Source of the DNA: Alphaproteobacteria bacterium
Lineage (GTDB): Bacteria; Myxococcota_A; UBA796; GCA-2862545
Reading direction: 5' to 3'
DNA length: 64,000 bases
Assembly: GCA_020632925.1 (NCBI GenBank)
Contig: JACKER010000025.1
Coordinates: 50,178 to 114,177, forward strand
This document shows, one piece after another, positions 9,060 to 18,398 of the stretch. Under the pieces are notes generated by a model. It saw only the letters and a list, made by a program, of their open reading frames with translations. It was not told the origin of the DNA and searched no databases. A program made the translations under genes and the position numbers. The first letter of the stretch is position 1, and each line of letters begins with the position of its first letter.

Positions 9060-10601
9060 TCATGGGAGCGCGAAGAGGTGCTCGAGCTCGGCGTCCCGCG
9101 CAGCGAGCTCGGGACACTCGCGGGCGTGGCAGAACAAGTCGCAGCCGCCGTAGCGCTCCGCGCGGTACCCGCCGATGTTGTTCGAGGTGGCGACCATGCG
9201 GTTCACGACCTGCTTCGTGGCCGTGTCCACCTCGACGATGCGGAGGTGGTGTCTCGTGTATCCGGTGACGGCCTGGGTGATCAGGACCCGGCTGTTGCCG
9301 AGGTCGTCGATGTCTCCGACCACCGGCTCGAACCAGTCGGGCTCGGTCCACCACCAGAGCCGTGTCGCCGTGCGCGTGGTCGGGTCGATCCGCCACCGCT
9401 CGGCCCGGGACTCCAGTCGCTGGACGCCGTTGTCGTACACCAGGAACTCGTCCCCGCGAACCTCGGCTCCGTGGAGGGCCTGGGGCAGGTCGTCGTCGGT
9501 GAGCGGCGTGCCGTCGGCGTCCACGACGTTCCAGCCGAGACCCGAGCCGAGCGTCCAGAGCACCTCGCTGGTCTCGACGTCGATCGCGAGCAGCCACTTG
9601 AGGGTGTACAGCGAGACGTAGAGCACCGCGCCGTCCGGCGTCTCCTTCAGGTCGACCCAGTTCGCGTGGTAGGCGTCCAGACCCGCGAGACCGGGTGGGA
9701 GCTTGCCCGCGTCCACGAGCGTCTGGCTGTCCAACTCGTAGTCCACGCGGCTCTCGACGGGGTTCCAGAGACGGATGCCGAAGCCTTCCCAGGAGAGCGG
9801 GCCCAGGCTGTTCGGGACGGCCTGGAGGGAGAGCATCCGACCGTCCTCGAGGCGCTTGGCGTCGTGGTGGAAGTCGTTGGCACCCCACAGCGGCAGCGGC
9901 GCCGGCTCGACGATGCCTTGCCAGAGGTCCACGGTCGTCGGGGTTCCAAGGTCACTGCGGCCTCCCCCGTACAGGATGGTCTGGGTGGCGGGATCCCACA
10001 ACGCCTCGAACGCCACGTTCATCGTGGTGCTCATCTCCATCCACCACCGCGGGCGACCCTCGCGGTCCCAGACGATCATCCAGGGGGCCGTGTCCTGCTG
10101 TTGGCGTCGCCACTGGGTCAGCGTGTACGCGCCGGTCTCGGTGAGCCCCGGCACCCGTTCGATGTCGAACCGGGAGAACGTCGATGGTGGGGGCGGCGTG
10201 TGGTGGACCACCGACGGGGACGCGGCACCGGGCGAGCAGACCGCGACCGCGCGGCAGGTGTAGTCACGGTCCGCGAGGAGACCGATGACGTGGAGCTCGT
10301 GCGTCTCGGCGACGGTCGGGTCCTCCACGAGAAGGACCTCGTCGGCGCTCTCGGCCGCGACGCACCGGGCGGCGACGGGGGCCGCTGGGATGGAGGTCAC
10401 GTCCAGCCGGAGGAGCGTGCCCGTCGGTCCCGGGGTCGGTGTGATCGTCAGCTCCGGGTGGCAGTCCTCGACGAGTCCGGTTGGCTCTGTCGGCGTCACA
10501 CCCGTGTTGTCGGTCGTACCCGTTTCGTGGCCCGTCCGATCGGTCCCCACTTCGTCGCCACCACAAGCTGACAACCAGACCCAGGCACCGATCCCGACCA
10601 T
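9060..10601 (-). CDS. Arylsulfotransferase (ASST)-like lipoprotein
   Basis: The 513-residue protein begins with a lipoprotein signal (VWLSACGG), then a T/G-rich linker, a fibronectin-like domain (about 45-140) and a beta-propeller resembling bacterial aryl-sulfate sulfotransferases. Typical segments are MIVWDREGRPRWW, WGANDFHHDAKRLEDGRML, LYTLKWLLAIDVETSEVLW, LPQALHGAEVRGDEFLVYD and RLWWWTEPDW. ASST enzymes move sulfate between phenols, but many such propellers have no shown activity. A related gene lies at 61097. Near the C-terminus Cys-containing GGCDLFCHARECPEL is unusual. Its 3' end faces the binding-protein gene with a 3-base gap. Confidence 0.75.
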   Translation of the reverse strand: MVGIGAWVWLSACGGDEVGTDRTGHETGTTDNTGVTPTEPTGLVEDCHPELTITPTPGPTGTLLRLDVTSIPAAPVAARCVAAESADEVLLVEDPTVAETHELHVIGLLADRDYTCRAVAVCSPGAASPSVVHHTPPPPSTFSRFDIERVPGLTETGAYTLTQWRRQQQDTAPWMIVWDREGRPRWWMEMSTTMNVAFEALWDPATQTILYGGGRSDLGTPTTVDLWQGIVEPAPLPLWGANDFHHDAKRLEDGRMLSLQAVPNSLGPLSWEGFGIRLWNPVESRVDYELDSQTLVDAGKLPPGLAGLDAYHANWVDLKETPDGAVLYVSLYTLKWLLAIDVETSEVLWTLGSGLGWNVVDADGTPLTDDDLPQALHGAEVRGDEFLVYDNGVQRLESRAERWRIDPTTRTATRLWWWTEPDWFEPVVGDIDDLGNSRVLITQAVTGYTRHHLRIVEVDTATKQVVNRMVATSNNIGGYRAERYGGCDLFCHARECPELAARDAELEHLFALP

Positions 10602-10624
10602 CTCACTCCCGGCAGCAGACCCAC

Positions 10625-10630
10625 AATGTA
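10625..10630 (-). promoter_or_regulatory. TACATT -10-like element for the ASST-like gene
   Basis: On the minus strand TACATT lies 23 bases before the ATG at 10601, with GGGAG as a modest ribosome site. It is the only TANNNT hexamer in the short gap after the thioredoxin-protein gene. Confidence 0.28.
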
Positions 10631-10665
10631 GTCCGCCAGGTCCGGGATGACCGCGCTGGATGGAC

Positions 10666-12639
10666 TCACCGTGTCAGCGCCTCCTCGATCGCGTCGTCGA
10701 GCGAGGTGCTCCCGGGCCCCCAACCGAGCAAGCGCTCCACCAGCCGATGCTCGGCATCGAACACGAACATCGCGGGGATTCCGTCCACTCCCAGCTTCTG
10801 CATCCCGTCGCCGCCGATCCACGCGCGTCGGAAGCTCGTGCCGCCGCGGCGGTCCAGGTACCGGTCGGCGACGTCCTGCTGTTCGTCGACCGAGACGGCG
10901 ACGAAGGTGACCCGGCCCTCGTAGGTCCGCGCGAGCTGATCGAGGTGGGGCAGCGACTTCATGCACGGTCCGCACCAGGTCGCCCACACGTCGAGCACGA
11001 TCGGGCCCTGCACGTCGAACAGCCGCTGCTCCTGACCGTCGATCGCCATCACCAGGTCGGTGAAGCGGCCGTCGTCCCAGGGGAGATCCTCGTCGGTGGC
11101 GGGTTCGGCCGCCAGGCGCTCCTGTCGCTCGCGCATCGCGTCCAGCCAGTCGTCGGTCGTCGGGACCCAGCCCTCGAGGGATCCCAGGCACTCCCCCAGC
11201 GCGGCCACGGCCCGGTCGTGGCGCGGATCGTCGGCGGGGAGCCCCACCAGGCCCGCGCCGATCAGCGGGGCGGCGTCGCGGTCGCGGTCGAGCTCGGCGT
11301 AGAGGAGGCCGAGGCGCAGCAGCTGATCGGGAGTCGCGGGCACCAGCAGCATCGCTTCCTCGAGATCGTCGGCCGCGAGCTCCGGCTTCCCCCGCGTCGC
11401 GAGTACGGCGGCGCGCACGTCCAGCGCCTCGGCGCGGTCGGTGATCCACCGGTCGTCGGTCCGACCGTCGGCGCTCAGGCGGTACCGCGGCGCGTCCATG
11501 CGATCGACGATGCGATCCGCTAGCTTGTTCGCCTCCTTCGCCCGGCCGCTGAGCAACGCCACGCGGACGAGCCGGGTGTCGGTCTGGTCGAGCCGCTTCA
11601 GCGCGGCGTACTCTTCCTCCAGATCCCCGAGCGAGGCGGCGGCGTCCGCCCGAGCCTGCCAGTAGACCCGCCCCTCCCAGCTCCCCTTCGGCGGATCCTG
11701 CGCCTGGAGCGCGGCGAGGCGTGCGGCGGGCTCGAGCACGGTGTCCGCGTCGACCTCCGGCTCCTTCTCCTCCTCGTCGTCCGAGCCGTCCGCATCGGGC
11801 GGGTGTTCGAGCGACCACTGGTTGCTCCGGTTCTCCGGGTCGAGCTCGCCCAGCCTGACCCGAGCGGCCCGGGTCTCCTCGGTCAGCCCGGCGGCGGACA
11901 ACACGGCGATCGCGGCCGCCACCCGGGACGGTCGCGGGTCCGAGACCAGGGCGCGCGCACGCTCGATCAGCAGCTCGCGCACGGCGTCCCGCCCGGGGCC
12001 TGGCTCTTCGTCGTCCTCCACGGGCTTCGCGAGCTTGCGGTAGTCGTCGAGCCGCGTCGGATCGTCGTCCAGCGCGCGGCGGACGAGCTCGACGTCCGCC
12101 TCGTCCACGCCGTCGTCCACGCTCCACCACGCGAGCGGTCCGATGCCGGCGTCGCCCGTGAGCGCGAGCTCCCGCATCGCGGCCTCGATGGGCTCCACGG
12201 GGGCGCCGCACCGCCGCTCCACGAGGGTCTGCTCCCACAGGATGCGGTACCGCGCGGAGCCGCTCTGTGGAGCCACGTCCAGGACGGCGCGCACGTCGTC
12301 GCACCAGGGGCCGGGCTCGGGGTACAGCGCCGACCCGCTGCGTGGGTCGAGCGAGCGCCAGGCGGTGGCCGCTGCGATCGCGATGGGTGCGTCCTCGGCC
12401 TTCGGGTGCGCGTCGCTCCAGCGGCGGACCTGGGTGAGCAGGGCGGGGTTGCGCAGGTCACGCTCCCACCCAGCGATGCGGAGCCAGTCGTAGAGCGTGC
12501 CCACGCTGGTCGGGTCGTCGTCGCGGTGCTCCAGCAGCCAGCCGGCGGCCTCCTCGCCGCGGCCCGTCCGCTCGAGGTAGAGCGCGTCCTCGCGATCCCC
12601 GATCTCCACGGCATGCGCCGCGACCAGCCACCACACCAT
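10666..12639 (-). CDS. Helical-repeat protein with C-terminal thioredoxin-like (TlpA-type) domain
   Basis: 657 residues. A hydrophobic N-terminus (MVWWLVAAHAVEIG) looks like a short signal, followed by about 480 residues of Ala/Leu/Glu/Arg-rich helices with TPR-like character (VLATRGKPELAADDLEEAM, LLRLGLLYAELDRDRDAA). The last 150 residues form a TlpA/AhpC-like thioredoxin domain: IVLDVWATWCGPCMKSLPHL with the redox WCGPC, then VTFVAVSVDE and VDGIPAMFVFD carrying the cis-proline. It probably reduces disulfides in envelope proteins. It is last in a leftward operon after the two MuiA-like genes (15-bp gap). An acidic stretch, GSDDEEEKEPEVDAD, links two repeat blocks. Confidence 0.8.
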   Translation of the reverse strand: MVWWLVAAHAVEIGDREDALYLERTGRGEEAAGWLLEHRDDDPTSVGTLYDWLRIAGWERDLRNPALLTQVRRWSDAHPKAEDAPIAIAAATAWRSLDPRSGSALYPEPGPWCDDVRAVLDVAPQSGSARYRILWEQTLVERRCGAPVEPIEAAMRELALTGDAGIGPLAWWSVDDGVDEADVELVRRALDDDPTRLDDYRKLAKPVEDDEEPGPGRDAVRELLIERARALVSDPRPSRVAAAIAVLSAAGLTEETRAARVRLGELDPENRSNQWSLEHPPDADGSDDEEEKEPEVDADTVLEPAARLAALQAQDPPKGSWEGRVYWQARADAAASLGDLEEEYAALKRLDQTDTRLVRVALLSGRAKEANKLADRIVDRMDAPRYRLSADGRTDDRWITDRAEALDVRAAVLATRGKPELAADDLEEAMLLVPATPDQLLRLGLLYAELDRDRDAAPLIGAGLVGLPADDPRHDRAVAALGECLGSLEGWVPTTDDWLDAMRERQERLAAEPATDEDLPWDDGRFTDLVMAIDGQEQRLFDVQGPIVLDVWATWCGPCMKSLPHLDQLARTYEGRVTFVAVSVDEQQDVADRYLDRRGGTSFRRAWIGGDGMQKLGVDGIPAMFVFDAEHRLVERLLGWGPGSTSLDDAIEEALTR

Positions 12640-12653
12640 CCGCCCTCCAACGC

Positions 12654-14174
12654 CTACGTGGGCAAGCGTACGTTGGACGCCGCGTCGATGGCGTAGCGCA
12701 GCTCGAGCTTGCGGATGTCGCCCGGCGCCAGCTCGAGCGACCAGCGGCAGAAGCCGTCGCCGTCCATGGGCGCGTCCAGCGCGGGTTCGGCGCGCACCGA
12801 CCCCACCGTGACCTCCTTGAGCTCCGACGTGGGGATCCGCTCGCGGATCTCGAGGCGGCACGGCTCGTCGCCGAGGTGCGCGACCCGCACCGTGACCGTG
12901 GTCTCGCGGCGCTGGCGGCCGGTGATCATCGCGGTCGAGGACTCGTGCTCGACGCGGCGCGAGAGCCGCAGGCCGTCGTGCGAGCCCCAGCCGAGCGGGA
13001 AGGGCTCCCCGGGCGGCACGAGATCGATGCGCCCTCGGCCGATCGCGACCGTGGCCCCGGCGGCCTCGGCCACGAGCTCGACGGGACCCGCGAGCAGCGG
13101 CCGGGTGCCGGTGTTGCGCTGCAGCGTGCGACGGACGGCGACCGCGGCGCGCTCGGGCATCGCGACCCAACGCGAGCGGGCCTCCGTGCTCCACGCCTCG
13201 AGGGTGACGACCACGGGGCAGCCGTCGGACGCGAGGTCCACCGGCTGGGGCGCGAGCCAGGTGCGCGGCTCGCCGCCGTCGTCCACGCCGGGCACCTCCC
13301 GCGCGGCCCGCGTCCCCCGCTCGCGGGCGACCTGCACCGTCTCCTCGCGCGCCTCGACCACGACCTCGGTGGGGCGACGCCGGGTGCGCAGGACGTCGTC
13401 GGTCAGCGTGGGCGCCTCGGCGCGATCGCCGGGGCGCGCGGTCGAGCAGGACAGCTGCACGCCGGACCAGTCCTCGCCCGTCGCGTTCCAGCAGATCCCG
13501 CGGACCTCCCAGCGGACCTGGTCGCCATCGAGCACGGCGCGGTGCGCGGGGCGCCACACGGCGCAGGGGACGGTGTACCGCACGGAGAAGCTGCCCGCGC
13601 GCGCCGCCACGACCGAGACCACCAGGAAGCCCTGGACCGTTGGCTTGCCCGCGCGGCCCGCCTCGAGGTCGGCGCGGAGCTTGTCGCGCTCGGCGGCCCG
13701 CTCCTGGACCGCCTGTCGCGCCGCGACGTCCTCCTCGCGCGCCGTCGTCGTCCGTGCGATCAGCTCACGCACCTGCTCGACCCAGGCCTCCGGCGGCTCG
13801 AGCTCGACGAGCGCGCGCGGGGTCGCGACCAGCGCCGTCTCGACCAGCGCCTGCGCACGCTCGAGGCGCCCCGCGGCCCGCTTCTGCGCGTCGCGCGCCT
13901 CACCCACGGCCTCCTCGGCCTCGCGGACCCGTCGCTCGAGGTCCCGCAGCGTCGCCGGGTCGGCCTCGGTCCGGGTGGACCCGATGCGCTCGACGCGCGC
14001 CTCCTCGACCACCACGTCCGCGCCGCCGGGGAAGGAGAGCGCCCGCTCGCTCACGAGCGGCGTCAGCGGCCCGATGCGCAGCTGCTGGCGCCCCTCGGCG
14101 ACGGCCACCTCGCGGGTCACCGCCGCGCGGTCCTCGAACAGCTCGACCCGCACCACGCGCCCCGCGTCAGCCAC
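12654..14174 (-). CDS. MuiA/DUF4139-like protein (first of a pair)
   Basis: A 506-residue protein with the mucoidy-inhibitor-A plan: an N-terminal DUF4140-like part (VVRVELFEDRAAVTREVAV), a long coiled coil (about 75-185), and the C-terminal DUF4139-like beta region (SVRYTVPCAVWRPAHRAVL, NATGEDWSGVQLSCSTARPG, ITGRQRRETTVTVRVAHLG, IRERIPTSELKEVTVG). No signal peptide is visible, so it may be cytoplasmic. MuiA affects exopolysaccharide production in Pseudomonas by an unknown mechanism; its role here is unknown. The start overlaps the end of the paralogous upstream gene by 8 bases. Confidence 0.85.
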   Translation of the reverse strand: MADAGRVVRVELFEDRAAVTREVAVAEGRQQLRIGPLTPLVSERALSFPGGADVVVEEARVERIGSTRTEADPATLRDLERRVREAEEAVGEARDAQKRAAGRLERAQALVETALVATPRALVELEPPEAWVEQVRELIARTTTAREEDVAARQAVQERAAERDKLRADLEAGRAGKPTVQGFLVVSVVAARAGSFSVRYTVPCAVWRPAHRAVLDGDQVRWEVRGICWNATGEDWSGVQLSCSTARPGDRAEAPTLTDDVLRTRRRPTEVVVEAREETVQVARERGTRAAREVPGVDDGGEPRTWLAPQPVDLASDGCPVVVTLEAWSTEARSRWVAMPERAAVAVRRTLQRNTGTRPLLAGPVELVAEAAGATVAIGRGRIDLVPPGEPFPLGWGSHDGLRLSRRVEHESSTAMITGRQRRETTVTVRVAHLGDEPCRLEIRERIPTSELKEVTVGSVRAEPALDAPMDGDGFCRWSLELAPGDIRKLELRYAIDAASNVRLPT

Positions 14175-16317
14175 GGCGATCTCCCCCGACCAGCTCGTCC
14201 TTGCTCCCGAGGGTCACCGCGTACGACAGGACCGCCCGGCCCTCGCCCCCCGGCGAGAGCTCCACGACCTGGACCCGCCCACCCTTGAGGAGGGCCTCCC
14301 CCGGTTCGCCTTCGTAGGCCCGCGCCACGGGGCTCGCCTCGGTCTGCTCCACCGCCGGGTCCTTGCCGTCCGCCGGCACGGGCAGCCGCTCGAGCAGCTC
14401 CACCTTCACCGGACGCTGCAGCGAGCTCGCCAGCTGCACCTCGATCGAGGTGTGGAGCCGCCGCGAGCCGCCGAAGACCCCGGCCGACTCCTCGCGGTAC
14501 CGCACGTTGCGCACCAGCCGGATCCGGTCCTCGGGGCCGAGGCCCAGCAGGAGCTTGCCGCGTCCCGGCGTCCCGGACCAGGGCGCGACCAGCTCGAGGC
14601 GCCCGTCCACGTAGACGTCGACCGGGCCGGGGAGGAGGGCGCCCGCGTGCTCGATGCTCGCCTCGACCCGGCGGAAGGCCCGCGGATCGGAGCGCGGCAC
14701 CGCGCGGTACCCCACGGACAGCGAGGCGGTCCAGGTGCGGACGGCCACGCTGTGGAAGCGCCCGTCGGACGGCAGGTCGACGCTGCCGTCGGCGTCGAAG
14801 CGGACCTCCGAGCCCTGGAGCGGGGCGGGGCGGCTGTGCTGCGGGGGGAGCGGCTGCGCGGCGGCGTCGGATGCGCGTCGTCCACAGCGATCCAGCTGCT
14901 CGCGGAACCGGTCGCGCGCGGAGCGAGGGACGCCGGCCTCGGCCAGGAGCTCCTCCTCGCGGGCGGGATGCAGGCGGCCGCGCTTGCCCTGGGGCGCGTC
15001 GAAGGAGCGCAGCCGCATGCGGCCGTAGTCGAGCAGGTCGCCGCCCACCTCGACGTCCTCCTCCATCGGCTCGGACCGATCCATCGCGGGTCCGGCCCGC
15101 TTGCGCATCGCGGCGTGGGCGGCAGGCATCGGGACGCCCGCGGGCGGTGCGCTCGGCGCAGCGGAGGCGGTCGGCGCGCTCCCGCCGAACCCACCCGAGA
15201 TCCAGTCCGCCACGCCCTCCACGGCGTTGGCCAGCCCCGAGCTCTTCTTCATGCTGCGGGCAGGCATCGGCATCGGCATCGACTGCGGCGCCTGCATCGG
15301 CGGCAGGCCGCGCATCATCTCGGGCTCGGGCGCCGGGACGGGCTCGTCGCCCTGCAGGTCCAGATCGTCGATACCGAACGCCTCCTCCTGCTCCCGTGGT
15401 TCCTCGGGAGGCTCGGGCTCCACCTCCTGACGCACCCCGTCGAGTCGGTCGAGGTCGGCCGGGAACAACGCGTCGAGCCCTGGCGGCAGGTCGCGGAAGC
15501 CGGCGGGCGCGGGCGGCTGGCGGGTCCCCAGGCGGAGCGCCGCGAGCTCGGGCACGTCCACCCGCCGCTCGGACGAGGCGCTGGTGAGCGACAGCCGGAC
15601 CCCGCTCCAGTCCTCGCCCGTGGCCTGCGTCACCTGGGCGCGCAGCGAGAAGCGCCCGCGCTCGAGGCCGGCGTCGGCGTCCAGGACGTAGGAGGGGGCC
15701 CAGGTCGCGCCCGCGATCCGGTACGAGAGCTCGACCTCGACCTGCTCGCCGGGGTCGTGGACCGCCGCCCGCACGACGCGGGTGGGGATCCACCGCTGCC
15801 ACCAGGCCTCGCTCGAGGCGCCCGCCACCCGGAAGCGCAGCAGCTCGAGGCGCTCCTCGTCCTCCTTCACCGAGCGCGCGAGCTCGCGGATCCGCCGGTC
15901 CAGATCCCGCAGGGACTGCTCCAGCAGGTCGTCGAGCGCGGCCCAGCGCGCGAGCCGGGCGGGGTCGGGGAGGCGTCGGTCGGGGTCGTCCTCGAACGAA
16001 GGGACGACGCGCGCCAGCGTGGACCGCTCGGAGCGCAGTCCCTCGAGCGAGCCGCGCGCGCGGTCGAGCGCCTGGGCCGCCTGGCGCAGCTCCGCCGCGA
16101 GCGCGGGCTCGTCCCCGCGATCCTCGCCGAGCACGTCGAGCCCCACCTCGACGGCACCCACCACGGCGCCGGTGGCGGCCACGCGGACCGAGGACGGATC
16201 GAGCAGCAGGGGGAGCTGGCGGACGACGAGCCGCCCGCCCTCGGGGCGCAGCGCGCCGCGTCGGTGGACGAGGGCGCCGTCGGGATGGACCACCACGGAG
16301 GTCAGCGGGAGGGTCAT
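14167..16317 (-). CDS. MuiA/DUF4139-like protein with low-complexity insertion
   Basis: 716 residues, homologous in layout to its downstream neighbour: DUF4140-like N-terminus (LTSVVVHPDGALVHRRG), coiled coil (about 75-170), then the DUF4139-type domain (VELSYRIAGATWAPSYVLD, QVTQATGEDWSGVRLSL, VEVQLASSLQRPVKVELLE). Between residues about 285 and 420 there is an unusual insertion rich in E, P and M (EPEPPEEPREQEE, MPMPMPARSMKKSS, a Gly/Ala stretch). The ATG at 16317 overlaps the upstream stop by 4 bases (ATGA). The pair probably arose by duplication; the insertion may bind partners or membranes but this is a guess. Confidence 0.83.
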   Translation of the reverse strand: MTLPLTSVVVHPDGALVHRRGALRPEGGRLVVRQLPLLLDPSSVRVAATGAVVGAVEVGLDVLGEDRGDEPALAAELRQAAQALDRARGSLEGLRSERSTLARVVPSFEDDPDRRLPDPARLARWAALDDLLEQSLRDLDRRIRELARSVKEDEERLELLRFRVAGASSEAWWQRWIPTRVVRAAVHDPGEQVEVELSYRIAGATWAPSYVLDADAGLERGRFSLRAQVTQATGEDWSGVRLSLTSASSERRVDVPELAALRLGTRQPPAPAGFRDLPPGLDALFPADLDRLDGVRQEVEPEPPEEPREQEEAFGIDDLDLQGDEPVPAPEPEMMRGLPPMQAPQSMPMPMPARSMKKSSGLANAVEGVADWISGGFGGSAPTASAAPSAPPAGVPMPAAHAAMRKRAGPAMDRSEPMEEDVEVGGDLLDYGRMRLRSFDAPQGKRGRLHPAREEELLAEAGVPRSARDRFREQLDRCGRRASDAAAQPLPPQHSRPAPLQGSEVRFDADGSVDLPSDGRFHSVAVRTWTASLSVGYRAVPRSDPRAFRRVEASIEHAGALLPGPVDVYVDGRLELVAPWSGTPGRGKLLLGLGPEDRIRLVRNVRYREESAGVFGGSRRLHTSIEVQLASSLQRPVKVELLERLPVPADGKDPAVEQTEASPVARAYEGEPGEALLKGGRVQVVELSPGGEGRAVLSYAVTLGSKDELVGGDRRG

Positions 16318-16940
16318 GGCTCCTGGCACAGGACGAAGGGTGCGGTCGGGAACAGCGTCGCCCCCATCCGCGCGAGGAAGGGGGGCTGGTCGTCCCGAGG
16401 ATACTTCCCCTTGAAGCTGTCGCCGATGGTGACGTGGCGGCTGACCCGGCGCAGCACGTCGACCATGTCCCCGAAGACCAGCGCGGGCAGGCCCGACTCG
16501 TTGCTGCGCAGCGGTGGGAAGTCCGGGTGCTGGATGGCCGGGATCCGGCGGTAGTCGATCCACACCTCCGGCGCGCCGTCCGGTGCGTCGACCGCCACGA
16601 AGTGCCCGGGCCCGGTGACGACCGCCGCGATCGGCGCGATCAGGCCGAACTCGTTGTGGTTGTACCCCCCGATCGTGCCGTCCGACAGGCGCACGAAGCG
16701 CTTCTCGAACCACGAGAACAGCGGCAGGCCGTTCTTCCCGAGGTGGCGGACCACCTGGCCGGGCTCCCCCACCAGCTCGTCGACCTTCACCGGGCGGCCC
16801 TTCGCCAGCTCGAACAGCTTGTACTGCTCGGAGCGGCCGAGGCTGCGGATCCAGCCGACCCGGACCTCGTGGGTGGCGGCGTCGAGGGCGTCGGCCAGCC
16901 CCTGCAGATCGGTGACGGCGCTCGGCTTCGGAAGATCCAC
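16314..16940 (-). CDS. Hypothetical protein heading the MuiA-like operon
   Basis: 208 residues with no signal peptide or membrane helix. The N-terminal third is helical (TDLQGLADALDAATHEVRVG, SEQYKLFELAKGRPVKVDEL); the rest is beta-rich with LPLFSWFEKRFVRLSDGTIGG, VWIDYRRIPAIQHPDFPPL and GDMVDVLRRVSRHVTIGDSF. The second part may be a small ligand-binding or modifying domain, but I do not recognise the family. It begins with GTG at 16940, diverging by 70 bp from the AIM24 triplet, and overlaps the next gene by 4 bases, so it is the first gene of a four-gene operon. Confidence 0.72.
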   Translation of the reverse strand: MDLPKPSAVTDLQGLADALDAATHEVRVGWIRSLGRSEQYKLFELAKGRPVKVDELVGEPGQVVRHLGKNGLPLFSWFEKRFVRLSDGTIGGYNHNEFGLIAPIAAVVTGPGHFVAVDAPDGAPEVWIDYRRIPAIQHPDFPPLRSNESGLPALVFGDMVDVLRRVSRHVTIGDSFKGKYPRDDQPPFLARMGATLFPTAPFVLCQEP

Positions 16941-16989
16941 GGTGCACCCCGGTGACGACGGCGTCTCCTATGCCTGCGCCGGCCGCGTG

Positions 16990-16995
16990 TACACT
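16990..16995 (+). promoter_or_regulatory. TACACT -10-like element for the AIM24 operon
   Basis: TACACT lies 15 bases before the ATG at 17011, and GGGAGG at 17002-17007 is a good ribosome site. It is in the 70-bp gap shared with the divergent MuiA-like operon, so both operons could be controlled together. Confidence 0.4.
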
Positions 16996-17010
16996 CCCGC
17001 CGGGAGGACC

Positions 17011-17706
17011 ATGGAGCTCGACGTCGAATCCGGCCCGTCGTACGCGATGGCCGTGATCGGGCTCGAACCCGGGGAGTCCGTGATCGCCGAGGCCAGCTCG
17101 ATGGTGGCGATGACGCCCGGGCTCGCGGTGGAGAGCACGATCCAGGGCGCACACGGCGCCGGGCTCGGCGAGAAGGTCGTGGCCTTCTTCGTGGCGCTGG
17201 TGCGGCGGTGGCTGGCGAAGGAGTCGATGGTCGTCAACGTGTACCGCGCGACGAAGCCGGGGCAGCAGCTGATGCTCGCCCCCGCGATGGTGGGGGACGT
17301 GGTCCGGGTGACGATGGACGGGACGCGGACGGTGACGGTCCAGGCCGGCGCGTTCCTCGCGAGCACCCCGGGCGTCCGCCAGAAGCTGGTGTGGGGCGGG
17401 CTCACGATGCTGCTGTCCGGGGAGGGCGCCTTCTTCCTCGAGTGCAGCGGGAAGGGCGAGCTGCTCTTCAACGCCTACGGCGGGCTCGAGGAGGTGGCGA
17501 TCGACGGCCGCTACGTCGTGGACAGCGGGCACGTCGCGGCCTGGGAGGGCAAGCTCACGCACACCCTGCGGAAGGCGGGCAGCCTCGGGACGGCGTTCCT
17601 GTCCGGCGAGGGGCTCGTGATCGAGCTGAAGGGGCAGGGGAAGGTCTGGATGCAGACCCGGAGCGTGGGCTCGCTCGTGTCCTTCGTCTCCCCGTGGCTC
17701 CACTGA
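17011..17706 (+). CDS. AIM24-family protein 1 of 3
   Basis: 231 residues of the AIM24/TIGR00266 family, a beta-sandwich tryptophan-RNA-binding-attenuator-like fold found in bacteria and mitochondria. Visible family elements are VIAEASSMVAMTPGL near the start, the Gly-rich middle, GAFFLECSGKGELLFNAYG, and the last strand GKGQGKVWMQTRS-like (LKGQGKVWMQTRSVGSLVSF). Unlike typical AIM24 proteins, it has a hydrophobic AFFVALVRRWLA segment where others have a Gly-rich loop, which may touch membrane. Function in bacteria is not established. The stop overlaps the next ATG by one base (TGATG), implying stop-start coupled translation. Confidence 0.88.
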   Translation: MELDVESGPSYAMAVIGLEPGESVIAEASSMVAMTPGLAVESTIQGAHGAGLGEKVVAFFVALVRRWLAKESMVVNVYRATKPGQQLMLAPAMVGDVVRVTMDGTRTVTVQAGAFLASTPGVRQKLVWGGLTMLLSGEGAFFLECSGKGELLFNAYGGLEEVAIDGRYVVDSGHVAAWEGKLTHTLRKAGSLGTAFLSGEGLVIELKGQGKVWMQTRSVGSLVSFVSPWLH

Positions 17707-18398
17707 TGCGGGTCGAGGTCCGCCACCGCCCGGCCTACGCGCTCGCCGTGGTCCACCTCGACGACGGCGAGACGGTGGTGGGCGAGGCCGGCGCGCTCGT
17801 GAGCCGGGACACGAACGTCGTGATGGAGACGAGCGCCGGGAGCAAGGACCAGGGGCTCGTTGCGGGGCTGTTCACCGGGCTCAAGCGGATGGTCGCGGGC
17901 GAGAGCTTCTTCCAGAACCGGTACACCGCGCAGGGCGGCGGGGGCGAGGTGACGCTCGCGCCGGCGCTGGTCGGTGACATCGAGGTCCACGAGCTGTCGG
18001 GCGAGACGATCTACCTGCAGTCCAAGGCCTTCCTGTGCGCGCCCCCGAGCGTGACGCTGGACACCTCCTTCGGCGGTTCGTCCGGCTTCTTCGGGTCGGG
18101 CAGCCTGTTCCTGGTGGCGGCGAAGGGGACCGGGCCCGTCGCCTTCAACGCCTTCGGCGCGGTTCGCGCGATCGACGTCGACGGGGAGCTGGTCGTGGAC
18201 ACGGGCCACGTCGTGGCCTTCGAGGGGACGCTGACCTTCGCGGTCGCCCGCTTCGGCGGCGGCTGGATGTCCTTCCTGTTCGGCGGCGAGGGGCTGGTGT
18301 GCCGCTTCTCCGGGAAGGGCAGGGTGTGGATCCAGACGCGGAACCCCGTGACCTTCGGCGAGGCGCTGGGCCCGCTGCTGCCGAAGCGGGAGGGCTGA
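17706..18398 (+). CDS. AIM24-family protein 2 of 3
   Basis: 230 residues, clearly paralogous to the genes on either side: VVGEAGALVSRDTNVVMETS, a FTGLKRMVAGESFFQNRY segment, LAPALVGDIEVHEL, SGSLFLVAAKGTGPVAFNAF, VVDTGHVVAFEGTLTF, and the final KGRVWIQTRNPVTF. The ESFFQNRYTA motif is the commonest AIM24 form of the three, so this copy is probably closest to the ancestral gene. It starts and stops in TGATG junctions, so three subunits in fixed ratio, perhaps a hetero-trimer, are plausible; that is inference. Confidence 0.9.
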   Translation: MRVEVRHRPAYALAVVHLDDGETVVGEAGALVSRDTNVVMETSAGSKDQGLVAGLFTGLKRMVAGESFFQNRYTAQGGGGEVTLAPALVGDIEVHELSGETIYLQSKAFLCAPPSVTLDTSFGGSSGFFGSGSLFLVAAKGTGPVAFNAFGAVRAIDVDGELVVDTGHVVAFEGTLTFAVARFGGGWMSFLFGGEGLVCRFSGKGRVWIQTRNPVTFGEALGPLLPKREG